From the NCBI GenBank assembly GCA_030704615.1, contig CM060733.1, positions 73,658,001 to 73,718,000 of the forward strand: a DNA stretch of 60,000 nt, given 5' to 3'. Position 1 is the first letter of the stretch. Each line of letters begins with the position of its first letter. A model generated the notes under the pieces. It had not been told where the DNA came from. It worked only from the letters and a program-made list of their open reading frames with translations, and searched no databases. Positions 47,165 through 57,339 of this stretch are shown here, piece by piece. The position numbers were made by a program, and so were the translations under genes. Source of the DNA: Takakia lepidozioides. Its lineage: Eukaryota; Streptophyta; Takakiopsida; Takakiales; Takakiaceae.

Positions 47165-48150
47165 TGTTAGAGGACTGTCTGGGACTTAGACACTTATACG
47201 GGATGTAGGGTACCCTTAATTTTTGCACAGACTGAGACCAACAGGAGCCTTAGGGGTGACAGCAGCGCACTTTAGAAGGGGGTTACACAGCCCGTCATAG
47301 CCAACACAGCCAGTCACAACCAACATAGCTCGTCACAGCTTCGCAGAGCCCGACACAGCCCATCACAGCCAACACAGCCCGTCACAGCCGACACAGCCAC
47401 ACAGCCAGTCACAGCCCAACACAGCCAAACACAGTCGCACAGCCAGTCACAGCCCGACACAGCTGTCACAGCCCACAGTTCACACAGCTGTCACGACCAT
47501 AGGGAACGGATAGCAGGGCAAGGAACGACTCTGGGGAACAACACCTGCGAATGGAACATGTTAGTTCACGGACGACGGTTAGTGAGGGAAGCGGTTAGAA
47601 CAACGGGTAGGAAGATAAAACTAGGAGCAAGGACTGAAAGGGGGAGGCGGGAGATCACTTCGGGGTGGGGGACTTCTGGCATCAGGGCTTGGAAATGGGG
47701 GGAGAGCACATCTCTAAGGGGAAAGATGAAGAGCACGGAGTAGGAGAAGTGACGATCTGTTGTTACTTGATGAATGCAAGCTATAGAATTGTAATGTAGA
47801 GTAGATTAGAGACACCATGGCTTCAGCCTGATACTTGATAGATATTAATCTGATACACACTTCATACTCACACTGTGTAGAGAGATCTGAGTGAAGCTGT
47901 GGAATGAATGGATGAGTTGATGGAATCCGATAGATTGATGAAGCAAACTGATACTTAACTATCAATAGTAAGGTAGCTAGCTAACATGAATGCGGAAAGG
48001 AAAACAAATAGGAAACACCCCATGATACACTAGCTGTAGGTCATGACTGATTGTTCTGAGCGGGCTGAGTACTTAGAGATTTCCAACTCTTCTATCTTGG
48101 AGTTTCCGCCTCGGATAGCGAAGGGATGGGTGAGTAAAAGCCGTGCGACA
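47165..48150 (+). repeat. 3' LTR (986 bp)
   Basis: TGTTAG...GCGACA. Carries a longer CACAGC minisatellite (about 47284-47490) than the 5' LTR. Confidence 0.92.
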
Positions 48151-48938
48151 GCCCGGAACTGGAAAAATGGCGCCGAATTTCCGATTTTGCTACCAGCCAC
48201 CCTAGGGACTTAGCCATTTTCGGCCCCGAACTGGAAAAATGGCGCCATTTTTCCAGTTCGGGGCCAAAAATGACTAAGTCCACCATTTTTCCAGTTCCGC
48301 GCCCTATCAGTTCTGGGAATTAGCCATTTTCGGCCCGAACTGGAAAAATGGCGCCATTTTTCCAGTTCGGGGCCGAAAATGGCTAAGTTCCTAGGGTGGC
48401 TGGCACCAAAATCGGAAATTCGGCGCCATTTTTCCAGTTCCGGGCCCAGTCAGATCTGGGACTTAGCCATTTTCGGCCCCGAACTGGAAAAATGGCGCTG
48501 AAAAAAAAAAAAATAAAAAAAAAAATGCCATTTTTCTTGTTCAAGGCCCCGAAAATGGCTAAGTCCCTAGGGTGGCTGGAACCGCAACCGGAAATTCGGC
48601 GCCATTTTTCCAGTTCAGTTGCGGTTCCAGCCACCCTAGGGACTTAGCCATTTTCGGAGCCCTGAACTGGAAAAATGGCGCAATTTTTCCATTTCGGGGC
48701 CGAAAATGGCTAAGTCCCAGATCTGACTGGGCTCAGAACTGGAAAAATGGCGCCGAATTTCCGATTTTGGTGCCAGTCAGATCTGGGACTTAGCCATTTT
48801 CGGCCCCGAACTGGAAAAATGGCGTTTTTTTTTTTTTTTTTTTTTCCCGGCGCCATTTTTCCAGTTCGGGGCCGAAAATGGCTAAGTCCCAGATCTGACT
48901 GGCACCAAAATCGGAAATTCGGCGCCATTTTTCCAGTC
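48151..48938. repeat. Palindrome array, AT-arm type with hybrids
   Basis: Units GGAAAA, AT, GGCGCC, AT, TTTTCC embedded in a longer symmetry (GGCCCCGAACT on both sides). A perfect 44-bp palindrome lies at 48222-48265. Spacer is GGACTTAGCCATTTTCGG and its complement. Poly-A (48501-48525) and poly-T (48826-48845) interruptions occur. Hybrid units with one AT arm and one TC arm are at 48161, 48414, 48590, 48741 and 48913. Confidence 0.93.
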
Positions 48939-49735
48939 ATGCAGGTAATTCGAAGAGCGGATGGATGGAAATCCGGCGTCGGATTTCCATCCTCCAGGTA
49001 AGTCGGCGCTGCAAATTTCTGTCATGCAGGTTACCTGTGAGCGGATGGATGGAAATCTGGCACCGGATTTCCATCCGCCAGGTACAAAATTTCCGTCATG
49101 CAGGTAATTCGAAGAGCGGATGGATGGAAATCCGGCGCCGGATTTCCATCCGCCAGGTAGGTCGGCGCGCAAAATTTCCATCATGCAGGTAATTCGGAGC
49201 GCGGATGGCTGGAAATCCGGCGCCAGATTTCCATCCTCCAAGTAAGTCGGCGCTGCAAATTTCCGTTATGCAGGTAATTCGAAGAGCGGATGGATGGAAA
49301 TCCGGCGCCGGATTTCCATCCGCCAGGTAAGTCGGCTCGCCAAATTTCCGTCATGCAGGTAATACGAAGGGCGGATGGATGGAAATCCGGCGCCGGATTT
49401 CCATCCGCCAGCTAAGTCGGAGCGCGGCCGGATGGAAATCCGGCGCCGAATTTCCATCTTGTAGGTAACTCGGAGCGCCGAATTTCCGTCAGGCAGGTAA
49501 TTCGGAGGGCGGATGGATGGAAATCCGGCACCGAATTTCCGTCATGCAGGTAATTCGGAGAGCGGATGGATGGAAATCCGGTGCCGAATTTCCATCCTGC
49601 AGGTAATTTGGAGCCTGGATGGACGGAAATCCGGCGCCGAATTTCCATCCAGCAGGTACCTTGGATCGCTGCTGGATGGAAATTCGGCGCCGAATTACCA
49701 TCCTGCAGGTAATTCTGAGCGTGGCCGCTAGGTTT
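48939..49735. repeat. Palindrome array, CC-arm type
   Basis: Units GGATGGAAATCC, GGCGCC, GGATTTCCATCC, for example perfect over 30 bp at 49122-49151. Spacers are GCAGGTAATTCGGAGAGC and CCAGGTAAGTCGGCGC. Towards 49440-49700 right arms shift to TC type (GAATTTCC). Confidence 0.93.
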
Positions 49736-49840
49736 TTGGTCTAAAAAGACACTAAACCTTTAGTTTTTTTGGCTGAAGTCCACTTTTAGACACGTTTTTC
49801 AGGGAATTCTCGACTGCTAGGGGGAAATCCGAACGGCCCC
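49736..49840. other. Short non-repeat spacer between arrays
   Basis: No palindrome or frame recognised; contains TTTTTTTGG and a CTAAAC pair. Confidence 0.4.
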
Positions 49841-51190
49841 GGACGGAAATTCGGCGCCGTTTTTCCGTCCTGGGAGGTTTTTATGTCGGCCAGACCCCCT
49901 GACACGACTTCCTTTGGGGGGCCCGGATGGAAATCCGGCGCCAAATTTCCATCCGGGGGATGCTCTCTGTCGGACAGGTGCCGGCCTCTCCGCCCGAAGC
50001 GACTTCATCCGGGCGTCCTCTGTTGGATATTCGGTGCTGAATTTCTGTCCGGGGATTGTAATTTGACGGCCAGATGCCGCCCTCTCCCCCCGAGCCGACT
50101 GCATCCGAACAGCCCCGGATGGAAATTCGGCGCCATTTTTCCATCCGGGGTGGTTTTTATGTCGGCCACTTTTCGGCCTGACCCCCCGACAAGACTTCCT
50201 TTGTGGGGGCCCGGATGGAAATTCGGCGCCGAATTTCCATCCGGGAGATGCTCTCTGTCGGACAGGTGACGGCCTCTCCGCCCGAGGCGACTTCATCCGG
50301 GCGTCCCCTGTTGGATATTCGATGCTGAATTTCTGTCGGGGGGGTTGTAATGTGACGGCCAGGTGCCGACCTCTCCCCCCGAGCCGATTGCATCCAAACG
50401 GCCGCGGATGGAAATTCGGCGCCGTTTTTCCATTCGGGGAGGTTTTTATGTCGGCCAGTTTTCGGCCTGACCCCCCGACAGGACTTCTTTTGGGGGGGCC
50501 CGGACGGAAATTCGGCGCCGAATTTCCATCAGGGGGATGCTCTCTGTCGGACAGGTGCCGGCCTCTCCGCCCGAGGCGACTTCATCCGGGCGTCCCCTGT
50601 TGGATATTCGGTGCCGAATTTCCGTCCGGGGGTTGTAATGTGACGGCCAGGTGCCGACCTCTCCCCCCGAGCCGACTGCATCCAAACGGCCGCGGATGGA
50701 AATTCGGCGTTGTTTTTCCATTCGGGGAGGTTTTTATGTCGGCCAGTTTTCGGCCTGACCCCCCGACAGGACTTCCTTTGGGGGGGCCCTTCCATCCGGG
50801 GGATGCTCTCTATCGGACAGGTGCCGGCCTCTCCGCCCGAGGCGACTTCATCCGGGCGTCCCCTGTTGGATATTCGGTGCCAATTTTCGTCCGTCCGGGG
50901 TTGTAATGACGGCCTCTCCCCCCGGGCCGACTGCATCCGAACGGCCCCGGATGGAAATTCGGTGCCGTTTTTCCATCCGGGGAGGTTTTTATGTCGGCCA
51001 GTTTTCGGTCTGACCCCCCGACATGACTTCCTTTGGGGGGCCCGGATGGAAATTCGGCTCTGAATTTCCATCCGGGGGATGTTATCTGTCGGACAGGTGC
51101 CGGCCTCTCTGCCTGAGGTGACTTCCACCGGGCAGCCCCTGTTGGATATTCGGTGCCGAATTTCCATCCGGGGGTAGTAATGTGACGGCC
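49841..51190. repeat. Palindrome array, TC-arm type, with 270-290-bp higher-order units
   Basis: Units CCGGATGGAAATTC, GGCGCC, GAATTTCCATCCGG; a perfect 34-bp palindrome is at 50211-50244. The spacer ATGCTCTCTGTCGGACAGG recurs at 49960, 50248, 50537, 50803 and (variant) 51079. Three unit types alternate in fixed order within each higher-order repeat. Confidence 0.93.
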
Positions 51191-51471
51191 CGGTGCCGGC
51201 TTCTCCCCTTCAGCCGATATCATCCGGACGGCCCCCCACTTTCTGACTGCATACCGTTGGCAGTTATTGCGCAAAGACCAGGGGCCGCATTCCGGAGACA
51301 AGGTTCATTAACACTCTGACTGTGGATTTTTGAGATAGTTGGCTCCCTAGATTTGGATTAGGCTTCGTCGCACGGACAAATCAGCACCGCATTCCTTCCC
51401 ATCGTTGTATCCCCCTTCTACCAAGGAGCTTCCCCGCACGCCATCCTGGCTGTCTTGTGTGCACATCTCCC

Positions 51472-52240
51472 ATGGCGGAAAACCCGAGCGCTACAGTGTA
51501 CTGCCCTCCTCACGAGCATAGAGCTTCATTTCCGTGCAGAGGGGACATCTGTCGTGTGATGGAGAAATATCTGTGCGTTCGATACCACCTGAAATCGGGG
51601 TCGGTTTTTTTGGAGGAGGAAAAGAAGGATTCAAACGGCGTTGTTGTCGAGAGTATTGTTGTGCTCCACGATGATTTCGGCGATGGCAGGGAATGACGAG
51701 TTCCACCATCGGACAGCGTCATATACAGGGCTGTTGGGGACTCATTTGCCCGCCAAATGCACCTTCTATCCTGGCGCCTTCCACGAAACAATCCGCGAAT
51801 CAGAGTGTGGGTACCTCAAAGAGAGAAGTCCGCAACGAAGAAAATCCAGAGCCGAACCCATCAATGAAGACGAGCGAGAACCGGGTTGTTCACAACCTGT
51901 CCGACTCAGACGAGGTCATGGAAGTTCCGAGATCATCCTGGAGATCAGGCAAGTCCTCAATGGACGTCAGTGGACGAGGGAGTCATATTCCCAGCACGAG
52001 CACCGCAGTTCAATCCATTCTTGAAATTCTGCGAGGGCTTCACATGGAGGGACACCGCTCGGAGCTGGCCGGGCTGGACTACAGCAAGTTCGCAATTAAA
52101 TCGGTTACATGCCTTCCCGCAGACGTCGACGGTAATATCTTCTTTGAGTTCCCTCCTCGGGCGGCCTTGCGAGAGGGCCTTCGGGACACGCCATTGCTTC
52201 GAAGAGGCCAACATTTGGAATGAGATGTTCATATCCGTCC
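51472..52240 (+). pseudogene. MULE-B transposase with a large internal deletion
   Basis: Starts at the family ATG (MAENPSATVYCPPHEHRAS) and follows MULE-B through the acidic linker to NIFFEFPP (about 52155). It then jumps to AALREGLRDTPLLRRGQHLE, which lies about 500 residues further on in the complete protein. The joint has short shared sequence (CGGG). A 1-bp change near 51692 also shifts frame. The catalytic core is gone, so this is a non-autonomous derivative. It shows the MULE-B N-terminus that is missing at 19135. Confidence 0.85.
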
Positions 52241-52253
52241 AGTGAGACAAAGA

Positions 52254-52333
52254 CTAAGGAGGAGTTTGTGCAGCTCGTTCACGCTCAACGCATCGGCGTT
52301 GAACGTGAACGAGCTGCACAAACTCCTCCTTAG
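52254..52333. repeat. 80-bp near-perfect hairpin
   Basis: Inverted repeat with a 38-bp stem, one C-A mismatch (52284/52303) and a 4-base loop. Outer arms are CTAAGGAGGAGTTTGTGCAG and its complement. It starts exactly where MULE-B similarity ends. Confidence 0.9.
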
Positions 52334-52500
52334 GGATTCTAGAAATCATTGATGGGGAAAAGGGAATCCTCCATATGGATATTTTCAATTGCATTTTCAT
52401 GTATCAAATTTTTTTTTGCAGTGTAATGAAATGCACCCCAAAACTCCTGGAATGAGGCAATATTCCATTCAAACTGAGATCCAACAGAAGCAGTTGTGGG
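52334..52500. other. No feature seen
   Basis: Moderately AT-rich; no frame or repeat recognised. Confidence 0.4.
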
Positions 52501-52899
52501 GCCATTTCTGGAAAAAAGGCGCCGAATTTCTCTATTTTGGGCCGAAAACTGGCTAAGTCCCAACATGCACTGGTCTGGATGTGTCTGGAAAAATAGCGCC
52601 GAATTTCCCTATTTTGGGCCGAAAACTGGCTAAGTCCGAACATGCACGGGTATGATGTCTGGAAAAATGGCACCGAATTTCCAGTTACATGACCCAGAAC
52701 TGCCCAACATCTGTGCAATCCCCGGCACACCATGTACCGAAATTCGGCGCCACATTTCCAAAATTTGGGCTTACACACCTGTCATGAGGGGACCGATAGC
52801 CGCGGAATTCGGCACCATTTTTCGCCAGAGAGACCTATTACCGCGAAATACGTCGCGGATTTTTCCGGTTACGGACCCTATACCGCGAAATTCGGCGCC
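52501..52899. repeat. Decayed hybrid palindromes
   Basis: Several units of the form GAAAAANGGCGCCGAATTTC, AT-type on the left and TC-type on the right, with GGCCGAAAACTGGCTAAGTCC spacers. None is a full palindrome. Confidence 0.8.
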
Positions 52900-53138
52900 A
52901 TTTTTGCACATGTCGCTGGGAATTGGCATGAGCGGAAGACGAAATATCAGAGCACAACTCTCAAAACTACAATTTTCCCTTCAAGGTGCCGAATAATATA
53001 TTTGTTTTTTCTGACACATTGCATTAATTTAATGTTTTATAATGTTTTTTATTTTCGAAATTTGTACTTCTGCTCATGAAAACCGATTGTCTTGCTACTC
53101 CGCTCATGCCGCTCATGCTCATGAAATAGCTAACCTCC
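52900..53138. repeat. Right TIR and subterminal region of element B
   Basis: Reverse complement of 15560-15817. Ends GCTCATGCTCATGAAATAGC TAACCTCC, followed directly by AGACAACG and MULE-A coding sequence. Confidence 0.8.
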
Positions 53139-54995
53139 AGACAACGCTCAGGCCAACTGGGCAGCGGTGCGGCGTGTGTACGGTGAGGACCCCAATGTTG
53201 CAATGGAGGGGAAAGAGAGATCCTGTGGATTCCATTGGATACAGAGTCTATCTCACTACACTACCAAATTTGTTGCTAGCTCATTCCAGGCTGAACACCG
53301 TGTCCTTTGTACGGCGTGGAAGGATGCACCTACATTTGATGACGCGGAGGTTAAGTTTGCTATCATCGAGGCTTGGTGGAACACGTCAGGTGTAGTGGAG
53401 ACAACCAATCTGGGAGCCTTGCACAGCTGGTTGGGGTGGTGGCATTTCCGGTATCGACATTTCGGACAGTACATGCGGGGGGTATGATGCTGTCATTTTC
53501 TTGCAATTGTCTTTCTATTATGGACCTTTCCATTGGTCCCTCGCCATTGTTTGTGTCTTTGTAGGAGCGGTGCTTGGATTCCGACACGGACATGCCGAAC
53601 ACGAATATGGCAGAATCAGTCCACTCCTCCTGGCGAGCGTCTTCTGCCGCACATCTGGTGGACGTAGTGACGGCCACAACGGAGGACATGGACCGAGCAA
53701 TCATGCAGCAAGCCACGTACTACAAGTTCCTGAGCCGGAAACAATGGGGCTTTGGGCCGGACATGGAGGAATTGTTGGTACGAACAGCTTCGAGGTCGAA
53801 GAATCCACTGAAATGGGCGACAGCATTGCGAGAGAAGATCAAAAGAACGCCTCTGCACTGCAAAGGTGAACACCTAGAGGGGGACGTCCGTACTCGCCCT
53901 GTGAGGCGGAGGATTGAAGAGGAACCCGGGTGCGAAGAGGATTCCTGGAGATCCGACAGGAACATTCGGACAACACCTCGACGTACAGTCATGTTGCCGC
54001 ACAATGTGTCTTCCAGCAGTGGAAGCCCAAGAAATTCCAGATCGCCATCGCCTTCAAGCGGGGATTCCGTGCGAGAAATTCCCACCGCTCGCTTGCCCCA
54101 GATTCCGCCCGCTGTTATGCAGTATGGCCAAGCCATTGTGGAGACGACTGTGTCTGCGTCACAATGGAGAATTGCTCGCACAAAGCCGTCGTTTCGAGGC
54201 AGGTGTTCTGCAATTCGAGTGGATACACGGCAACGTTGTTTAGAGATGATAAGGAGGAATCCAGATGGGACTGTCCCTGCTCCTACTTTTACATGAAGAT
54301 TTGTCCATGCAAAGTTTGTGGAGGCGATAACCACCCAGTTCTGGTTCTGCAGGCACAACATTATGACTTGCGTGTATGGAAAGCCCAAGTACGGCATACA
54401 AACAATGCCAGAGGGTCCCCCGGTGTGGCCGATGGAACCAGGTTGCGATCTGAGTCAGGTTGAGGCTGACGCCCTTACCGCCGCAAGATTTTGGATGGTG
54501 CAGCGCACTGACGTCCCCAGACAACCATTTCCTCTTCCACAGCCTCCACCACCGACCCCTGTGAGAGCAAGAACAATGGGACGCGATAGCTCTAAGCATC
54601 CTACACACCGTTGGGGGAAACCGAAGAGGCGGCGACCTCCCTCAAAAGTGAACGAGACAAGGATGGGGAATGCACTTCGGATGAACTGTACAATCCAGAG
54701 CTCGACAGAAGTGCCCCCACCAGGCTTCGGGCGTGTGTATCAGATGGCCACGGCAGGCTCAGCTGTTTGCAATGAGGTGTACACCATCACCATTTCAGAA
54801 CTACCCACCTGCAATTGCACCGACTTCCAGATCATGGCGAACAAGGGGGCATCATACTGCCCTTGCAAACATTTGTACTACGTGTACCTAAAGAGACTCC
54901 GGTGTAATTCCACAACTCATCACTTCATACATGCACCAGGGTTGAGCCCCCAAGAGGTGCACACTCTTCTGAATATGGATCCAGGGGACCAGTGA
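53139..54995 (+). pseudogene. MULE-A transposase, copy 2, 3' half
   Basis: Continues the gene cut at 34108. Exon to 53481: DNAQANWAAVRRVYGEDPN, CxxH motif CGFHWIQSLSHY, then WWNTSG and HSWLGWWHFRYRHFGQYM. An intron 53482-53564 (GTATGA...TTGTAG) joins phase 0 to ERCLDSDTDMPN. The Ser/Arg/Pro-rich linker follows (about 53995-54065). The C-terminus has a Cys/His segment (FWFCRHNIMTCVYGKPKYGI) and the SWIM finger CNCTDF...YCPCKHLYYVY (about 54800-54890). It ends at TGA 54995. A TGA near 54270 is the only stop in the exon frame. With the 5' half this is the most complete MULE-A copy. Confidence 0.9.
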
Positions 54996-55640
54996 GCTTG
55001 GCTTGCGGTCCCAACACAATGGTACGCCCATCCTTTTCGGATAGTAGAACTGTACTGCTGCAAGTAGCTCTGACTCTGGCTACAGAAAGGTCCAACTTAT
55101 GTCTTGCCTACCAGTAACATGTTTTGCTCGAACTAAGATAATACTATGTCATTCACTTCTGTTTCCACGTGCATGTATTTTTGTGTGTTGGAGGGTTCTT
55201 GTTTTTCTGCTCTCCCAAACTTTGCTTTCCTCATTCGACCCCCGGCAAGGAAATGTGGCGCCGCATTTCCAAGTAACGTCGTAGGTACTGGTAGATGCGG
55301 CCTTCGTCATAGCAAGATAGTCGCACCCAGCCTTCAGGGAGCCGACCGTCGCCAACACCAAACTCCCCAGAAATTTCGTACGTGCGAGCCCTAACGCGGC
55401 ACCGCACTTCCCAGTTGAGTCGCAAATCTTTCCCGCCGAATACCCGAAAATGACAGAATTGTGAAGTACTGCAGACTCTATTGGTGCAGACTCTATTGGT
55501 TCAATCGCGGCATAAGGGTCAGCTTCATTCCAATGTTAAGGCATGTAAAACCGCGGAATACTCTATACAGGCCAGTATGCGACGTCCTTTTGCCGTGGTA
55601 TACTGGATTTCTCGTTGCACGGTCTATCATTTCCATGAGT
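54996..55640. other. 3' flank of MULE-A
   Basis: No coding region recognised. Holds single palindromes of GC-arm type at about 55250-55271 and 55395, and a 15-bp tandem pair (TGCAGACTCTATTGG twice, about 55470-55500). Confidence 0.5.
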
Positions 55641-55887
55641 GGATCTAAGAAACCATGAGCGGACTTGTTACTGACGACATATCTTCGCCGCATTACAGGA
55701 TGTGGAACTTCCAAAAACGGCAAGGTCAAAATAAAAAACTATTATTTTAATACTTGTTTAATCTGCCACATTTCCAAATTTGGAGGAGTCCGCTCATGAA
55801 ATCCGCGTGTCTTAGACTTCGGCTCACCGCTCATGCGGCTCATGCAGCTCATGGCTCATGGTTTCTGCTCATGAAATAGTAAACCTC
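55641..55887. repeat. TIR-type terminal region
   Basis: Multiple GCTCATG motifs ending GCTCATGAAATAGTAAACCTC at 55887; read inwards GAGGTTTACTATTTCATGAG, a variant of the element ends. The matching left end was not found. Confidence 0.6.
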
Positions 55888-56385
55888 GCAGCGCGGTGGC
55901 TAGAAGAAGTTCAAGCAAACGCTGCAATTCCTCACAAACACTCCAGGGCACATTTAAATTCCCCCCCTACAGGAACCTACACGGATGAAGATTGGCTGCT
56001 CCATGAATGTAGCCGTTTCAGTTTCATTCCCTGCCATGCAAACTATGGGCAATAAGTGCCAGGTGGGCCTATAGCCACCCGAGACGTCGAAGTCTATCCC
56101 CCCTTCGATGTAAATGCGGTGCCGAATTTCCATCCGGGGGATGGACTTCGGTGGCAGATTTCAAACTATACCCCGTGGATGAGAAAGAGGTATTGGTTCA
56201 TCCACCGCTGGCGTGATGAACACGTTACACGATGATTGGTGGGTATGTGGGACCCAGATGCTCCATTATTGGAGACCGCACTGCTCTTCCGCTTCTCATC
56301 ATTTCGAAAATCTAAGGGCTTCGTTGCTGTCCGCAAGGTCATTGTCATCGGCATCAAAGACGTCCTCAGGTCCTCCTTTGCAAGG

Positions 56386-56949
56386 ATGTCGTGCTTCCGG
56401 AACCGGAACAACTGCCCTTATGGAGACTTCGATTATGCAATGTATTCGGCCACATCGGGAGACATCGTTATCTGGTACACAGTTTACACAGAAGATACTG
56501 GTTCGAATGTGGAAACATTGTCCGCTTTTGAGTATATCCCAGGCCACCACGCCTTCAAGCAGGGTGACGATCTTGGTCTGAGGAGTCCGTGGCTCCTGCG
56601 CATCCTTGATTCCGATTTTCCCAGCTACGACGGGCACCCATGCAGAAGAATGTGCACTGTTATGTTGTTGCGGTGGAACTGCTGCCAGTGGACGTGGGTG
56701 GACTCCATCGGAGAGACGTATACTCCTGAAGGAGTGCGCTCCTCTTCTCCATTGTATGGGGACATTTGCATTGGTGTGGACGACGAAAATGTGATGCTTT
56801 CCATATTCGATGGTGGTATGATTGAAGGGCACGACATTATGGTGAACATCAACAGGGGCGGTACAACGGCTGCAATCCAGTTTACCTGGAGGAGCCCGAT
56901 GACTCATGAGCTAGTTTTCAGAGCAGTCGAAGTCCCATTGACAACGTGA
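56386..56949 (+). CDS. Conserved small protein of unknown function, second 237-codon copy
   Basis: Intact frame, open from 56236; the conserved core starts at ATG 56386 (MSCFRNRNNCPYGDFDYAMY). It is nearly identical to 7512-8075, with scattered substitutions (for example HAFKQGDD for YAFERGDD). Landmarks are NCCQWTWVD, SSPLYGDI, SIFDGGMIEGHDI and a C-terminal EVPLTT. It is transcribed in the same direction as the MULE-A 3' half upstream and lies about 460 bp inside the TIR at 57413. Two undisrupted copies, next to heavily broken transposases, suggest constraint or recent duplication. Function unknown. Confidence 0.65.
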   Translation: MSCFRNRNNCPYGDFDYAMYSATSGDIVIWYTVYTEDTGSNVETLSAFEYIPGHHAFKQGDDLGLRSPWLLRILDSDFPSYDGHPCRRMCTVMLLRWNCCQWTWVDSIGETYTPEGVRSSSPLYGDICIGVDDENVMLSIFDGGMIEGHDIMVNINRGGTTAAIQFTWRSPMTHELVFRAVEVPLTT

Positions 56950-57032
56950 CTTGTATTCAGAAGGCACAGGGCTAAAGATTTGTTTGCACAATCAGCATAG
57001 TAGACGTGCTTCAAATGCAATTCATGTGGATC

Positions 57033-57038
57033 AATAAA
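57033..57038 (+). promoter_or_regulatory. Candidate polyadenylation signal
   Basis: AATAAA 83 bp after the stop at 56949, as in the other copy. Confidence 0.6.
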
Positions 57039-57339
57039 AACCCCATTGTGCCCTCTTTTTGTTCTATTCTGTATCCATCGTTCCCAGAATGCATCATTCC
57101 TCATTTCGTTTGGGAGTGGGAGTGTGGGTGGATTTTGCAAGTGGCTGGTAGGCTGAAATGGGCCCTCATTCTACAAAGCAGTACCACCCTACTATTCGCG
57201 AAACATTGCCTTTCAATTGGTAATTCTAAAAAACATTGCCGAACCTCATTCATCGGGAGGTCCTTCTCCCCCTTTGACCGTGACACCCTCAACCCTATTC
57301 CCGCAAACACTCATTTATGGAAAATAGTCCTGCTCATGT

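Larger units (their letters stand above)
35088..48150 (+). mobile_element. Full-length 13-kb Ty3/gypsy LTR retrotransposon
   Basis: Bounded by LTRs beginning TGTTAG and ending CGACA, with PBS, gag zinc knuckles, protease, RT, RNase H and integrase in gypsy order, then about 3.7 kb of extra coding sequence and a polypurine tract. Flanking 5-mers CCCCG and GCCCG differ by one base, so the target duplication is imperfect. No chromodomain follows integrase. Several frameshifts make this copy non-autonomous. Confidence 0.92.
34109..53138. mobile_element. 19-kb composite TIR element (element B) inserted in the MULE-A gene
   Basis: MULE-A coding is cut after MADN at 34108 and resumes at 53139 with no codon lost. 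AGACAACG occurs on both sides (34102-34109 and 53139-53146), an 8-bp duplication in the range usual for MULEs (8-11 bp). The left end reads GGGGGGCTTCTATGTCATGA; the right end read inwards is GGAGGTTAGCTATTTCATGA; CATGAGC repeats follow both. Inside are a PM-B remnant (minus), palindrome arrays, a deleted MULE-B gene (plus) and a later gypsy insertion. The G at the junction makes the exact end ambiguous by 1 bp. Confidence 0.75.
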
